64,000 nt of DNA from an uncultured Opitutia bacterium (GCA_903825285.1 CAIJZY010000017.1:167405-231404); one strand, 5' to 3'. Shown: positions 51,467 through 59,435, counted from the first letter of the stretch. Made by a program: numbers and translations. Notes: a model not told the origin generated them from the letters alone.

Positions 51467-52621
51467 ATGCGTGAAGCACCCTCCAGCGGCCCCGCCTGTC
51501 AGGCGCGTTGCGCGGCGGCCCTGTGCGCCGGGAAAACGGATCGCGCCCCGGTCTACATCCCGGCCATCGCCTGCGGCGTTTCCTCCGCGCTGCTGGGCCG
51601 GCCGGCGCGCACCGGCACGGGCTCGCTGCGGTTTGCGGAGGTGGCGGCCTGGGCCGACGGCGACGCGGCGCACGCGGAATTTGAGGCGGGCATGATCGAG
51701 GACCTCGTGGCCGTGCATCGGCTCCTCGACGCGGATGTGCTGCGCATGCCGTGGCGGATGAACGAGCGGCCCGATGCGCAGCTCGACGAGCACACGTTCC
51801 GGTTTGGGCCCGAGTCCGGCGAGCACACGATCTGGCAGTACCATCCCGCGGCGGCGGATTTCAGTCCAATGTACCGGTCGCCCCGCGTGATGGCGCCGGA
51901 GGCTCGCCTGCGGCAGGAAATCGCGCAGCTGGAGGCCCTGGCGGCCGACCCGATGCCGGCGGCGCGGGAGTCGATTCAGCCGGCGGTGGACCTGTGGCGC
52001 AGGTTTGGCACCGAGTTCGTCGTGTGCAGCGCCGGCGCGGGCATCGGCGTGGGGCTCGAGCCGGATGACCTGGAACTGCTCGTGACCGCGCCGGATCTTG
52101 TCCGACACAAGATGGCCCTGCAGGGAGAATTCGTGATCGCGGTGGGCCGCGCGGTGAAGGAGGCGGGTTTGCCGCCGGTGATGGCGGGCGGGGGAGACCT
52201 CGCAGGCAATCTCGGCCCCATGTACTCGCCCGCGATGTTCCGCGAGGTGGTGCTGCCGGCCTACGTCCGGTCGGTGGCGGAGCTGAACCGCCTGGGTGTG
52301 CACTACTATTTCCGCAGCGACGGCAATCTGTGGACGCTGATGGACATGCTGTTCACCGAGGCCAACTGCCCGGGCTTCGGCGAGGCCGACCGCGACGCGA
52401 TGATGACGGTGGCTGCGGTGCGCGCGCGGTTTCCACGGCTCGTGATCTGGGGCAATGTCTCGTCTTCGCTGCTGATGTCCGGAAGCGCCGAGGAGGTGGC
52501 GGCCCAGGCGCGCACGGCGGTGTCGGAAGCGGAGCAGCGCGGATATTTTCAGGGCTGCTCCAACGCGATTGTCCAGGGAACGCCGGTGGAAAACGTCTGG
52601 GCAATGATGGCGGAGCGCTGA
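51467..52621 (+). CDS. uroporphyrinogen-decarboxylase-family protein (non-HemE)
   Basis: 384 residues, URO-D fold. The C-terminal HYYFRSDGNLWTLMDMLFTEANCPGFGEADRD and LVIWGNVSSSLL, with VMAGGGDLAGNLGPMYSPAMFREVVLPAYVRSV, match the methyltransferase-like branch (MtaA/CmuA-type) more than HemE. Those relatives transfer methyl groups to or from corrinoid or thiol cofactors. The substrate is unknown; no corrinoid protein is adjacent. The N-terminal KTDRAPVYIPAIACG is family-typical. 158 bp divide it from the divergent GH gene. Confidence 0.75.
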   Translation: MREAPSSGPACQARCAAALCAGKTDRAPVYIPAIACGVSSALLGRPARTGTGSLRFAEVAAWADGDAAHAEFEAGMIEDLVAVHRLLDADVLRMPWRMNERPDAQLDEHTFRFGPESGEHTIWQYHPAAADFSPMYRSPRVMAPEARLRQEIAQLEALAADPMPAARESIQPAVDLWRRFGTEFVVCSAGAGIGVGLEPDDLELLVTAPDLVRHKMALQGEFVIAVGRAVKEAGLPPVMAGGGDLAGNLGPMYSPAMFREVVLPAYVRSVAELNRLGVHYYFRSDGNLWTLMDMLFTEANCPGFGEADRDAMMTVAAVRARFPRLVIWGNVSSSLLMSGSAEEVAAQARTAVSEAEQRGYFQGCSNAIVQGTPVENVWAMMAER

Positions 52622-52725
52622 CCCCGTCGGCGCTGGCGGGAGACCGGCCCGGAAGGCGTGCCGGTCATGAAAGGATTATGAAATCCGCCGCTTCCCGGCG
52701 TGCTGGCACGGCACCCTCGGCGGGA

Positions 52726-52756
52726 TACGTAATTTTTCCGTTAAATGCGTAGTTAC
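52726..52756. repeat. TACGTAATTT...AAATGCGTAGTTAC element
   Basis: TACGTAATTTTTCCGTTAAATGCGTAGTTAC is an imperfect inverted repeat (TACGtAaTTT / AAAtGCGTA) in the 175-bp gap after the URO-D-type gene and 41 bp before the small ORF at 52797. It looks like a regulator or promoter site. Confidence 0.45.
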
Positions 52757-52796
52757 ACAGATCGTGTGAGACCGGTGGTGTCCACAGGGTCGGCGC

Positions 52797-53009
52797 ATGT
52801 ACTCCAGCCGGCGCAGCTTCACCCATTCGAACGGCATCACTTTTGTGGATCGCCGTTACGATTTTCTCAGCCGGGTGATCGTGGGCGTGAGCGTGCAGGC
52901 GGGCGCGGCGGACGCGCAGCTTGATTCCGCGGAGCGGATTGGGGCGCTGGAGGAAGCCGAGCGCCTGCTGCGGGAAGTGACCGAGATGTTCGAGCAGCGC
53001 TTCGAATAA
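52797..53009 (+). CDS. small hypothetical protein
   Basis: 70 residues: a short N-terminal SRRSFTHSNGITFVDRRYDFLSRVIVGV part and a helical, acidic C-terminal part (SAERIGALEEAERLLREVTEMFEQRFE). No family recognised. It ends 16 bp before the end of convergent rpoZ. Existence rests on an open frame with a plausible coding composition. Confidence 0.4.
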   Translation: MYSSRRSFTHSNGITFVDRRYDFLSRVIVGVSVQAGAADAQLDSAERIGALEEAERLLREVTEMFEQRFE

Positions 53010-53025
53010 GCGCCGGTCGGGCGGC

Positions 53026-53244
53026 TTAACGCCGAGCCAATTGCTCCGCGGTCGGCAACTCGTAGCTGATCTTGCCTTCCATGATCTCGCGCAGGGCGGT
53101 GTCCTCGGCCGAGAGTTTCTCGAGCGACTCGACCAGGGGACGATTGCCGTTGCGCAGCTGCTTCACGCGGCGGGACACCACGTTGACCAGGATGTTGGGG
53201 TCGGTGATCAGCTTTAGCGCGGCGTGTAGATAGTCGTCTCTCAT
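53026..53244 (-). CDS. rpoZ: RNA polymerase omega subunit
   Basis: 72 residues. Omega assists folding and assembly of beta-prime. Recognised by NILVNVVSRRVKQLRNGNRPLVE and ALREIMEGKISYEL, the omega pattern (RRARQL...PLV...ALREIxEGxI). Shorter than E. coli omega but normal for small forms. Start MRDDYLHAALKLI at 53244. Confidence 0.85.
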   Translation of the reverse strand: MRDDYLHAALKLITDPNILVNVVSRRVKQLRNGNRPLVESLEKLSAEDTALREIMEGKISYELPTAEQLARR

Positions 53245-53749
53245 GATGAAATGCCGGCAAGCGGCGCTGTGGGTGAAGCCGTTCCGTATAAGAGCGGCTG
53301 AGGCGGACATTTTATGTGGACGGAAGCGCGAAAACGACCCTGATCCGTCGGGTTGCCCGACGTGGGCAGTGAATCGTTTGGGGAGCACCGCCTTAGGTCA
53401 CTCTTAAGACGATGAACCGGCTGCCAGGACTCGCCTCACGAATCCCGGAGCGGGGAGGGCACAATTTGCTTGCCTCGCGGGTCGAAGAGAAGAGATCAAG
53501 AGGCAGAGTCCGGTCAGCATCCAGATGCACGGTTGAGATCGTGGTTTGAGCCAGACAGCAGGACAGCGGTTTTCGCAGGCAGGTTATCTGCAGTGAGCCA
53601 GCTTCGAGTTTTCGGGCAGCGCCAGTGGCATCGAGTCCCAGGGCCTGCCGTCAGCGAGTGATGTCCCTGGCAGTGACGGTTGTCAGCGTGAGGGATGCGA
53701 CCGGATTCATGCCCAGCCTTAACCCAGAACCCATGGATGAAAGGAACCT
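53245..53749. other. gene-free stretch between rpoZ and the 53750 gene
   Basis: About 505 bp. It should contain the rpoZ promoter (minus) and that of the 53750 gene, which has an AAGGA RBS. I see no tRNA, riboswitch or convincing ORF; short frames from the track (53470-53661) show no protein-like features. Confidence 0.5.
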
Positions 53750-54178
53750 ATGAATCTTACCCAACTATTAACTCAGCGTCGGACCCTGCTGCGGCAGGGA
53801 CACCTGGCCAACCTGGCCTTTGCCTATGTGCGGCTCAGCGAATTTACCCAGCGGCTCGACCGGGCGGGGCTGAAAGGGACGGTGCGCCTGCGGCACGCGG
53901 AGACGGAGACCGGGATTGCGTGGCCCACGCTCACCGTGGATGGGGCCAATGCGTCGGTGGTGGAGGAGCACTTCACGGATGAGGACGTGATCGAATGGGC
54001 GGACGTCTTCACCTTCATCACCGCGGAGAACGAGCTCGACCTCGCGTTTTCGCCGGAAGGACTGGCGGAGCGCTTCCTCGTCCCGCTGCGCGCGGAACTG
54101 GAGCACGCCGGCGTGGTGGTTGACCTCCAACCTCCATCCTCCGCGAGCCAGGCTCACCGGACGGCCGGCGAGAGCTAA
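53750..54178 (+). CDS. hypothetical protein
   Basis: 142 residues, soluble, acidic: MNLTQLLTQRRTLLRQGHLANLAFAYVRLSEFTQRLDRAGLKGTVRLRHAE, then a beta-rich middle and EHFTDEDVIEWADVFTFITAENELDLAFSPEGLAERFLVPLRAELEHAGV. The RBS AAGGAACCT sits at normal spacing. No family recognised. Convergent with the OPA transporter gene (28 bp). Confidence 0.6.
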   Translation: MNLTQLLTQRRTLLRQGHLANLAFAYVRLSEFTQRLDRAGLKGTVRLRHAETETGIAWPTLTVDGANASVVEEHFTDEDVIEWADVFTFITAENELDLAFSPEGLAERFLVPLRAELEHAGVVVDLQPPSSASQAHRTAGES

Positions 54179-54206
54179 ACGCAGTGGTCAGGCCGCGGCG
54201 CTCGGC

Positions 54207-55547
54207 TCAGGCCCGGGCGCCGCGGGCCTTGACCGCGGTCTGGCTCCAGGTGAGCGCCAGCAGGGCGCAGCCGATCAGCGCCGACGCGGCGTAGAGCCCG
54301 ATGGCGCCGTTCCAGCCGAACGCGTCCACCAGCAGGCCGGTGCCCACGCCGCAGACCGAGGCGCCGAGGTAGCCCAGCAGGCCGGTGAGTCCCACGGCAC
54401 TGGAGGACGCGGCCTTGGTGGCGAAATCCGCCGCGGCCACGGCAACGAGCATCTGCGGGCCGTACACGAAGAATCCGAGCGCCCCGAACAGCGCGGCCAT
54501 GGTCAGCCGCTGTCCCGCGGGCACGAAGAACATCAGCCCCACCGCGACGAGCAGGAGGAGCATGAAGAACACCGACACCGGTCCGCGCCGGCCATCGAGC
54601 TTGTCGGAGATCCAGCCGGCGGCGTAAGCGCCGAAAATACCCGCGATCTCGAAGACGGACAGCGACACGCCCGCGTCGTTCAGCGTGAAGCCCTTGGCCT
54701 CCACGAGGTATTTCGGCGCCCAGTCCAGCACGCCGATGCGCACGATATAGATGAAGAAATTGGCGAAGCTCACGATCCAGACCCAGGGGTTGGTGAGGAT
54801 GTGCTCCCGGAAGATGCCCCAGAAGGAATCCTCGCGAGCGACCGCCGGCACGGGTGCTGCGCCCTCGCGGAAGACCTCCACGGCCGGCAGGCCCAGCGAC
54901 TCGGGCGAGTCGGTCAGGCGGTTGAACAGCCACGCGGATCCCGCCGCGCAGAGGGCGGCGGGAACCCAGAACGCCGCGCGCCAGCCGTAATAGGTCACCA
55001 GGTAGCCGGCGCCGACGGCGATCATCGCGCCGCCGACCTGGTGCGAGGCATTCCAGACGCCCCAGGCGCGGCCGATTTCCTTCGGGCTGAACCAGTGCGT
55101 GAGCAGCCGGAAGCAGGGTGGGGAACCTGCGCCCTGGAAAAGATTGTTGAGCGCCCAGAGCGCGACGAAGGCGACGAGGCCGGCGCCGAAGCCAAAGCCG
55201 ACATTGACGAGCGCCGAAAGGAGCAGGCCGCCGGCCATGAGGTAGCGCGGGTTGGTCCGGTCGCCGATGATGCCGCTGAGAAACTTGGAGACGGCATAGA
55301 CAATGGTCGCCGTGCTCAGCAGCAGGCCCCACTGCGTATTGGTGAAGCCGAACTCATCGATGATGGACTTGGCGGCCATCGAGAGATTCTTCCGCAGCAG
55401 GTAGTACAGGGCGTAGCCCGTGGTCATCGAATACATGACGCGGAGCCGCCAGTAGCGGTAGAGCCGCCTGACCTCCGCGGGATCCTCGATCGCGGGAGCG
55501 GCCGCCGGGAGTCGGAGCTGGCCTTGGATCGTGCGGAGCAAATTCAT
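54207..55547 (-). CDS. organophosphate:phosphate antiporter (OPA/MFS family)
   Basis: 446 residues, twelve transmembrane segments. YALYYLLRKNLSMAAKSIIDEFGFTNTQWGLLLS, GDRTNPRYLM and ALWALNNLFQGAGSPPCFRLLTHWFSPKEIGRAWGVWNASHQVGGA match the GlpT/UhpT/UhpC branch, with Arg residues kept in the first helices. It takes up glycerol-3-phosphate, hexose phosphate or a similar ester in exchange for phosphate. Start MNLLRTIQG. The left end of the tRNA-Glu repeat (55648) lies 100 bp upstream, so the element may have altered its promoter. Confidence 0.85.
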   Translation of the reverse strand: MNLLRTIQGQLRLPAAAPAIEDPAEVRRLYRYWRLRVMYSMTTGYALYYLLRKNLSMAAKSIIDEFGFTNTQWGLLLSTATIVYAVSKFLSGIIGDRTNPRYLMAGGLLLSALVNVGFGFGAGLVAFVALWALNNLFQGAGSPPCFRLLTHWFSPKEIGRAWGVWNASHQVGGAMIAVGAGYLVTYYGWRAAFWVPAALCAAGSAWLFNRLTDSPESLGLPAVEVFREGAAPVPAVAREDSFWGIFREHILTNPWVWIVSFANFFIYIVRIGVLDWAPKYLVEAKGFTLNDAGVSLSVFEIAGIFGAYAAGWISDKLDGRRGPVSVFFMLLLLVAVGLMFFVPAGQRLTMAALFGALGFFVYGPQMLVAVAAADFATKAASSSAVGLTGLLGYLGASVCGVGTGLLVDAFGWNGAIGLYAASALIGCALLALTWSQTAVKARGARA

Positions 55548-55647
55548 GAAGGCCAGTGAGACCAAAGCCACGCCGTCACGGGGTCAAAACCAGAGTCAGA
55601 AGCAATCGCCTCGCGGCGCGCAACTCGGCCAACATGGCCGTCTAAAG

Positions 55648-55667
55648 TGGTGCCCCCACGGGGAATC
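55648..55667 (-). repeat. attachment-site repeat, left (tRNA-Glu 3'-end copy)
   Basis: TGGTGCCCCCACGGGGAATC is identical to the last 20 nt (with CCA) of tRNA-Glu(CTC) at 63240-63259, in direct orientation. Outside the 20 bp the sequences differ on both sides and no tRNA continues here. Confidence 0.85.
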
Positions 55668-55773
55668 ATTTACCCTCTAAGGCTCCGTCCATTTTCTGAA
55701 ATAGGACATTTATAGGACGTTTTGTTCTCAGTCAGGCTCTGTGGTGGACAGCGCCGCGTCTATTCGAGGCGTT

Positions 55774-56101
55774 TCATTCGGCTTGGACGCGATGGAGTGC
55801 GTAGGGCAATTGCGCAAAGTCTACTCGCAGTTCACGCAATGAACGGTGGTTGATGAATTTCGCCGCTGCGAATACAAGCGCCTGCTTACCCGTGCCCTTG
55901 TTCGCAGCAGCGATTGCCTCGGCATGGGTGCGCGTGAAGGCAGCAGCGGGACTACGCAACCACAACTCGTCTGTCGTCGAGGTCCGGCTGCTTGCCCTCT
56001 GCCGAACAGCTTTTCTCCGGCACCACGAGCAGCTCGCGATACGGCACGCCGAGGTGGTGGGTGTAGATGAAGCTCTTCCCTTTGAAATCGAGTGACGGCA
56101 T
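55774..56101 (-). pseudogene. remnant of a DNA methyltransferase gene (Mod-like)
   Basis: On the minus strand MPSLDFKGKSFIYTHHLGVPYRELLVVPEKSC...PDLDD is the typical N-terminus of adenine-specific site-specific DNA methyltransferases of the type III Mod kind, which normally run on to a (N/D)LIIHGDNL motif. Here the reading ends after LDD (RRVVVA stop). In the next frame a C-terminus-like stretch follows: THAEAIAAANKGTGKQALVFAAAKFINHRSLRELRVDFAQLPYALHRV, stop at 55774. The body (catalytic motifs) is absent. It reads as an internal deletion that fused the two ends out of frame. That the C-terminal piece is from the same gene is inference. Confidence 0.55.
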
Positions 56102-56187
56102 GCCAAACAGCATGCAAAACGGAAACACGGGCGCGAGGGAATTTCCGCCGGCGCGCGGGGAAACCCACACGCCGGTCGCTGTCAGAC

Positions 56188-56206
56188 AAAAAGGGGCCGA
56201 AGCCCC
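56188..56206 (-). terminator. Rho-independent terminator of the DUF6573-type gene
   Basis: On the minus strand GGGGC-ttcg-GCCCC is followed by TTTTT. The UUCG tetraloop stem starts 4 bp after the stop codon at 56211. Confidence 0.88.
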
Positions 56207-56210
56207 GTGG

Positions 56211-56576
56211 TCAGTCCTCGTCGAGTAGCATGAGGGTGAGGACCGGCGCGGGCGTGTCGCCGGGTCCGACGTGAAGTTTCAGGTCGTGGGCGCGATTTCC
56301 GATGATAACCCTGAACGAGATGGTATCCGCTTCCCGGTTTCGTTGGCTTATCATGGTCTTCGCGGCCCAGCTTATGTCGTGGAGGATTCCATCGAGGTCG
56401 GAACCTGATTTGGTCCCTTCCTCGATGATAGACCACACCGTGGCGGTGCAGCAAAAGCTCCGGGACCAGTAGACCCGGATGACTTGAAATTGGGACAGGT
56501 TTACGAGCACGCCGTCGTCGATGGCTTGTTGCCGGCTGTAGGAAAAAATGACTTCTCCGAACGGGTTACTATCCAT
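56211..56576 (-). CDS. DUF6573-type protein
   Basis: 121 residues. MDSNPFGEVIFSYSRQQAIDDGVLVNLS is the recognisable N-terminus of DUF6573 proteins, found on phages, plasmids and integrative elements. The C-terminal half (ISFRVIIGNRAHDLKLHVGPGDTPAPVLTLMLLDED) is family-like. No enzymatic motif; the function is unknown. The start MDSNPFGE at 56576 was chosen over the longer track ORF. Presence here supports mobile origin. Its own terminator follows. Confidence 0.7.
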   Translation of the reverse strand: MDSNPFGEVIFSYSRQQAIDDGVLVNLSQFQVIRVYWSRSFCCTATVWSIIEEGTKSGSDLDGILHDISWAAKTMISQRNREADTISFRVIIGNRAHDLKLHVGPGDTPAPVLTLMLLDED

Positions 56577-57020
56577 GGTTTGCGCCGTCCGGCGGCTCGG
56601 TCGTGTGTGCGTCTTGCACCTTATCGACCTCACTGCCGATTGGCGTTTCGCCTCACCCACGAAAGTCAAAGGGGTGCGGAGCGCCGAGGAGTGGTGACTT
56701 GCTCACCCGACGAGGGGGAAGCGCAGGTTTCCCCGTGGTGGAGGCCCGAAGGGCACGACCTTGACCGTGGGTAAAATGGGAGAAACAGCGGCTGGCAGTG
56801 CGCTAGTAAAAATCGAGTGTTAGCGAGCATCTTTCCTTCCCCTGGGTGCGAGCGCTGCGATGACCCCAAAAGGTCGTAGCAAGCGAGCCGGGCGGGCGGG
56901 AATCTACCCGAGTGGCTGGCAAAGCGGGTCAGCAGTCTCCGAGGACGCGCAGATGAAACGAAACAACGACGGAAGGCAGCGCCGGAGCGCCGGTGCCGAA
57001 ATTGTCCTGGTGTAGCGGAT

Positions 57021-57146
57021 GGGGCGGAAATTCGAGGGGCGGAAATTGGGATTTTACGCCGTATCTGCCCCACGCGCGCCACACCGGCGACGGCAGGGGC
57101 GGAAAGGAATAAGGCAGCCTATAACATAGGCTGCCGTTTCCGCCCC
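57021..57146. repeat. iteron-like GGGGCGGAAA repeats
   Basis: GGGGCGGAAATT occurs at 57021-57032 and 57036-57047 (15-bp spacing), GGGGCGGAAA at 57096-57105, and its complement TTTCCGCCCC at 57137-57146. Four copies in 126 bp upstream of a RepA-like gene suggest binding sites for a replication initiator or repressor. Confidence 0.6.
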
Positions 57147-57153
57147 CTGCCGG
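57083..57153. repeat. large nested hairpin upstream of the RepA-like gene
   Basis: The outer arms CCGGCGACGGCAGGGGCGGAAA and TTTCCGCCCCCTGCCGGTCGCCCGG are reverse complements with three bulged bases. Inside lies a perfect inner hairpin GGCAGCCTAT-aac-ATAGGCTGCC. It sits 87 bp before the ATG at 57240, with an AT-rich stretch (AAATAGTATTTTAAGAAAT) between. Confidence 0.75.
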
Positions 57154-57239
57154 TCGCCCGGCCAACGAGAAATAGTATTTTAAGAAATCTTGCCCCGGCA
57201 CGTTTCGCCTACGTTTACCTGGCGGTATACTGCCTCGTT

Positions 57240-58400
57240 ATGAATCTACTTAACTGTGCTCCAATCATCGAATTTGAAATCGTCCCGCTCTCTATCATTG
57301 AGGGACTTACAGACGAAAAGGTTATCCAGAATCAGCCGCCAAAAAATCCCGCCCCGGCGTCGGGCGAACTCCCGGACATTGTTTCGGGAGACCATTTTCT
57401 CGAAATCAACTACCCACCACGACGGGAGTTGATTGAGGGGCTGTTGCACCAAGGGACCAAGCTCCTGCTGGCCGGCGCGAGCAAAGCGGGCAAGACTTGG
57501 CTGCTGCTTGCGATGGCAATCGCTGTTGCCACCGGCGAGCATTGGCTCGGCCTGGCGACGAGGCAGTCCCGCGTGCTGTTCATCAACCTGGAAATTCTGC
57601 CCGATTTTTTCCAGCATCGCTGCTGGATGGTGAAGGAAAAAATGGGCCTGAATTCACTTGGCTCCCTCACCGTCTGGAATTTGAGAGGCTACGAAGCGGA
57701 CATTGCAGTAATGGTAGACCACATCCTGGCCCGAATCCAAAAGGACGGCGGCTACGACATGGTCGTGATTGACCCAGTTTATAAATGTTATGGCGGAAGA
57801 GACGAGAACAACGCGGGGGATATGGCGAATTTCCTTTCTCACCTCGAACGAATCGCGGCAAACACCGGCGCGGCGGTCGTTTTTTCCACGCACCATTCGA
57901 AGGGAAATCAAGCCGGCAGGAACGTGCTGGACCGCACGTCAGGCTCCGGTGTATTTGCCCGCGATGCCGACACTTACCTGAGTGTCACCGAACACGAGAA
58001 GGACCAGCATTTCTCGGTGGAATCAGTGGTGCGCAATGGGCCTCCCGTGCCCGCGTTCGTGCTGAGGAAGGCGTTCCCATTATTCGTGCGTGACGACACA
58101 ATCGACCCATCCAAACTGAAGCGGTCGAACCGGCGCGCTGCTCCTGCTTCACAAACTTCCGCCCCTCTCGGCAGGAAGCCGAAGTTCACCGATGAAGAAC
58201 TGCTTAATCTGCTGCCGGCGGCGGGGCTTACTTACGGTGAATGGGAGAAAGCCGCGAAAGATGCGCTGGCCTGCTCGGAAACTACATTCAAAGAAAAGCG
58301 CCGGGCACTCATAGGCAATAAAGCCGTCGCCTTGGAAAAATACCGTTACACGCGGCTCGCCGGCCTGGATTCAGGCGCAACCCCGATGACTGAGACCTGA
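57240..58400 (+). CDS. AAA ATPase, RepA-like (RecA-fold helicase/primase-associated)
   Basis: 386 residues. Walker A GASKAGKTW at 79-87, Walker B MVVIDPVY at 174-181, and a TTHHSKG-like sensor (FSTHHSKGNQAG, about 215-224). This is the pattern of RSF1010 RepA and phage/plasmid AAA_25 ATPases. The C-terminal region (KPKFTDEELLNLLPAAGLTYGEWEKAAKDALACSETTFKEKRRAL) looks like a small helix-turn-helix. It probably unwinds DNA for element replication. A -10-like TATACT ends 8 bp before the ATG, so either the transcript is nearly leaderless or the true start is later. Confidence 0.75.
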   Translation: MNLLNCAPIIEFEIVPLSIIEGLTDEKVIQNQPPKNPAPASGELPDIVSGDHFLEINYPPRRELIEGLLHQGTKLLLAGASKAGKTWLLLAMAIAVATGEHWLGLATRQSRVLFINLEILPDFFQHRCWMVKEKMGLNSLGSLTVWNLRGYEADIAVMVDHILARIQKDGGYDMVVIDPVYKCYGGRDENNAGDMANFLSHLERIAANTGAAVVFSTHHSKGNQAGRNVLDRTSGSGVFARDADTYLSVTEHEKDQHFSVESVVRNGPPVPAFVLRKAFPLFVRDDTIDPSKLKRSNRRAAPASQTSAPLGRKPKFTDEELLNLLPAAGLTYGEWEKAAKDALACSETTFKEKRRALIGNKAVALEKYRYTRLAGLDSGATPMTET

Positions 58401-58402
58401 GT

Positions 58403-59092
58403 TCAATTCCCAATGTCCGGAGAACTTCTTCCCAGCCGCTGAACGGCCTTGGCCTGAAACGCTGCGTGGTCCGGATGGCCCCGAAAATCCACCAATGGAC
58501 TTAGCGCGCCCATTGCGTCGGGTCGGTCTGGAATTTCACGGATGCGGTCACAGTGGATACGCTTGGCCGGCAGCCAATCTAGGAATTCACCGGCGGGTCT
58601 GGCTGTGAGATGACAAGACTTGCCTCCATCTGCTATCCGGCGGAGCAATAATCTTAGGTCGGTGCCCGTGGGTGACTTTGCTTGGTATGTGAGAGAGGAA
58701 AACCCGAGAATGAGGTGTTGGCTTCGGCTGATGCCAATGAGTTGGAGCGACGCCCATGGATGGTAATCAGCCCGAAATCCCAAATCCACGATGAACCAAC
58801 CATCACGGGCCGGCGCATTGTCGGGGAGCGGCGCACCGTATTGGCGCGACTGCCGCTTGGACCACACCACCGTCCGCACCCTAGGGGTTAGCGGGCCGAC
58901 GGTGTTGTTTGCATCATCTCGGAAATCGAGCGGTTGACCTGCAACGTAGTCCCGCAGGACGAACGTCGGATAAGTGCACTCCGCCGCCAGATAGCCTTCG
59001 GTCGATACAAAGGTCACCGTCTCTCCCGACAGAGTCGCATAGATGACCGTGTTGGCCGCCAGACACACGTCGTTTGTCTTGATTGTGCTCAA
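58403..59092 (-). CDS. hypothetical protein of the island, coupled to the upstream gene
   Basis: 229 residues with a TTG start that overlaps the upstream stop (TTGA). Mixed alpha/beta, soluble: STIKTNDVCLAANTVIYATLSGETVTFVSTEGYLAAECTYPTFVLRDYVAG, then DGWFIVDLGFRADYHPWASLQLIGISRSQHLILGFSS. No family recognised. It converges on the RepA-like gene with 2 bp between stop codons. The longer track start would require reading through the upstream gene. Confidence 0.5.
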   Translation of the reverse strand: MSTIKTNDVCLAANTVIYATLSGETVTFVSTEGYLAAECTYPTFVLRDYVAGQPLDFRDDANNTVGPLTPRVRTVVWSKRQSRQYGAPLPDNAPARDGWFIVDLGFRADYHPWASLQLIGISRSQHLILGFSSLTYQAKSPTGTDLRLLLRRIADGGKSCHLTARPAGEFLDWLPAKRIHCDRIREIPDRPDAMGALSPLVDFRGHPDHAAFQAKAVQRLGRSSPDIGN

Positions 59093-59412
59093 AGGAAGCT
59101 CCGGCCCGCCATGATGACAGCCACAACAGCAATAACCGCCCAAATCCAAATCAACGCCTTCATGGAGTCTGCGATATCGGTGTTAACTACCAACGCGCGC
59201 TCCGACTGCTGTTTCACGATGCCGAGGTCGTCCCGTTGCGCGCCGTTTGCTCCGTAGAGCGGCTGCACGGACTGCCGGACAACCTCGGCGACCATACCCG
59301 GCATATTGGCCTGAAGTGCGGCCAGTTGTGACTTGGCGTCAAGCAAGACGCGCTGTGTTTCTGCCAGTGTTGAATGCGTCGCCGTGGCGAGGTCGATGGC
59401 TTTCTCCATCAT
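59089..59412 (-). CDS. small membrane protein with coiled-coil-like N-terminus
   Basis: 107 residues. The N-terminal part (EKAIDLATATHSTLAETQRVLLDAKSQLAALQANM...) is helical and coiled-coil-like; the C-terminus has one membrane segment (ADSMKALIWIWAVIAVVAVIMAGRSFL). Such a tail-anchored layout fits many small element proteins but no function is implied. ATG at 59412 or 59409. The stop overlaps the TTG start of the next gene. Its promoter would have to lie in the truncated polymerase DNA. Confidence 0.5.
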   Translation of the reverse strand: MMEKAIDLATATHSTLAETQRVLLDAKSQLAALQANMPGMVAEVVRQSVQPLYGANGAQRDDLGIVKQQSERALVVNTDIADSMKALIWIWAVIAVVAVIMAGRSFL

Positions 59413-59435
59413 CAACCGCGAATCAACCGTGCCCG

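Larger units (their letters stand above)
56577..57239. other. gene-free stretch upstream of the RepA-like gene
   Basis: 663 bp. The right third holds GGGGCGGAAA repeats, a large nested hairpin and an AT-rich tail (listed separately). The left part has no recognised gene; a 51-codon basic frame at 56860-57015 exists but shows no domain, and I do not call it. Confidence 0.6.

Noticed and set aside
53245-53749. Riboswitch or small RNA upstream of the 53750 gene
   Set aside because: No recognisable riboswitch core or terminator-like stem was found in the 505 bp.
55648-55667. A second tRNA-Glu gene
   Set aside because: Only the last 20 nt match; sequence to the right (atttaccctc...) has no T loop, anticodon arm or acceptor partner.
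56860-57015. 51-codon basic ORF upstream of the RepA-like gene
   Set aside because: Could be an excisionase-like small protein, but no helix-turn-helix pattern or RBS supports it.
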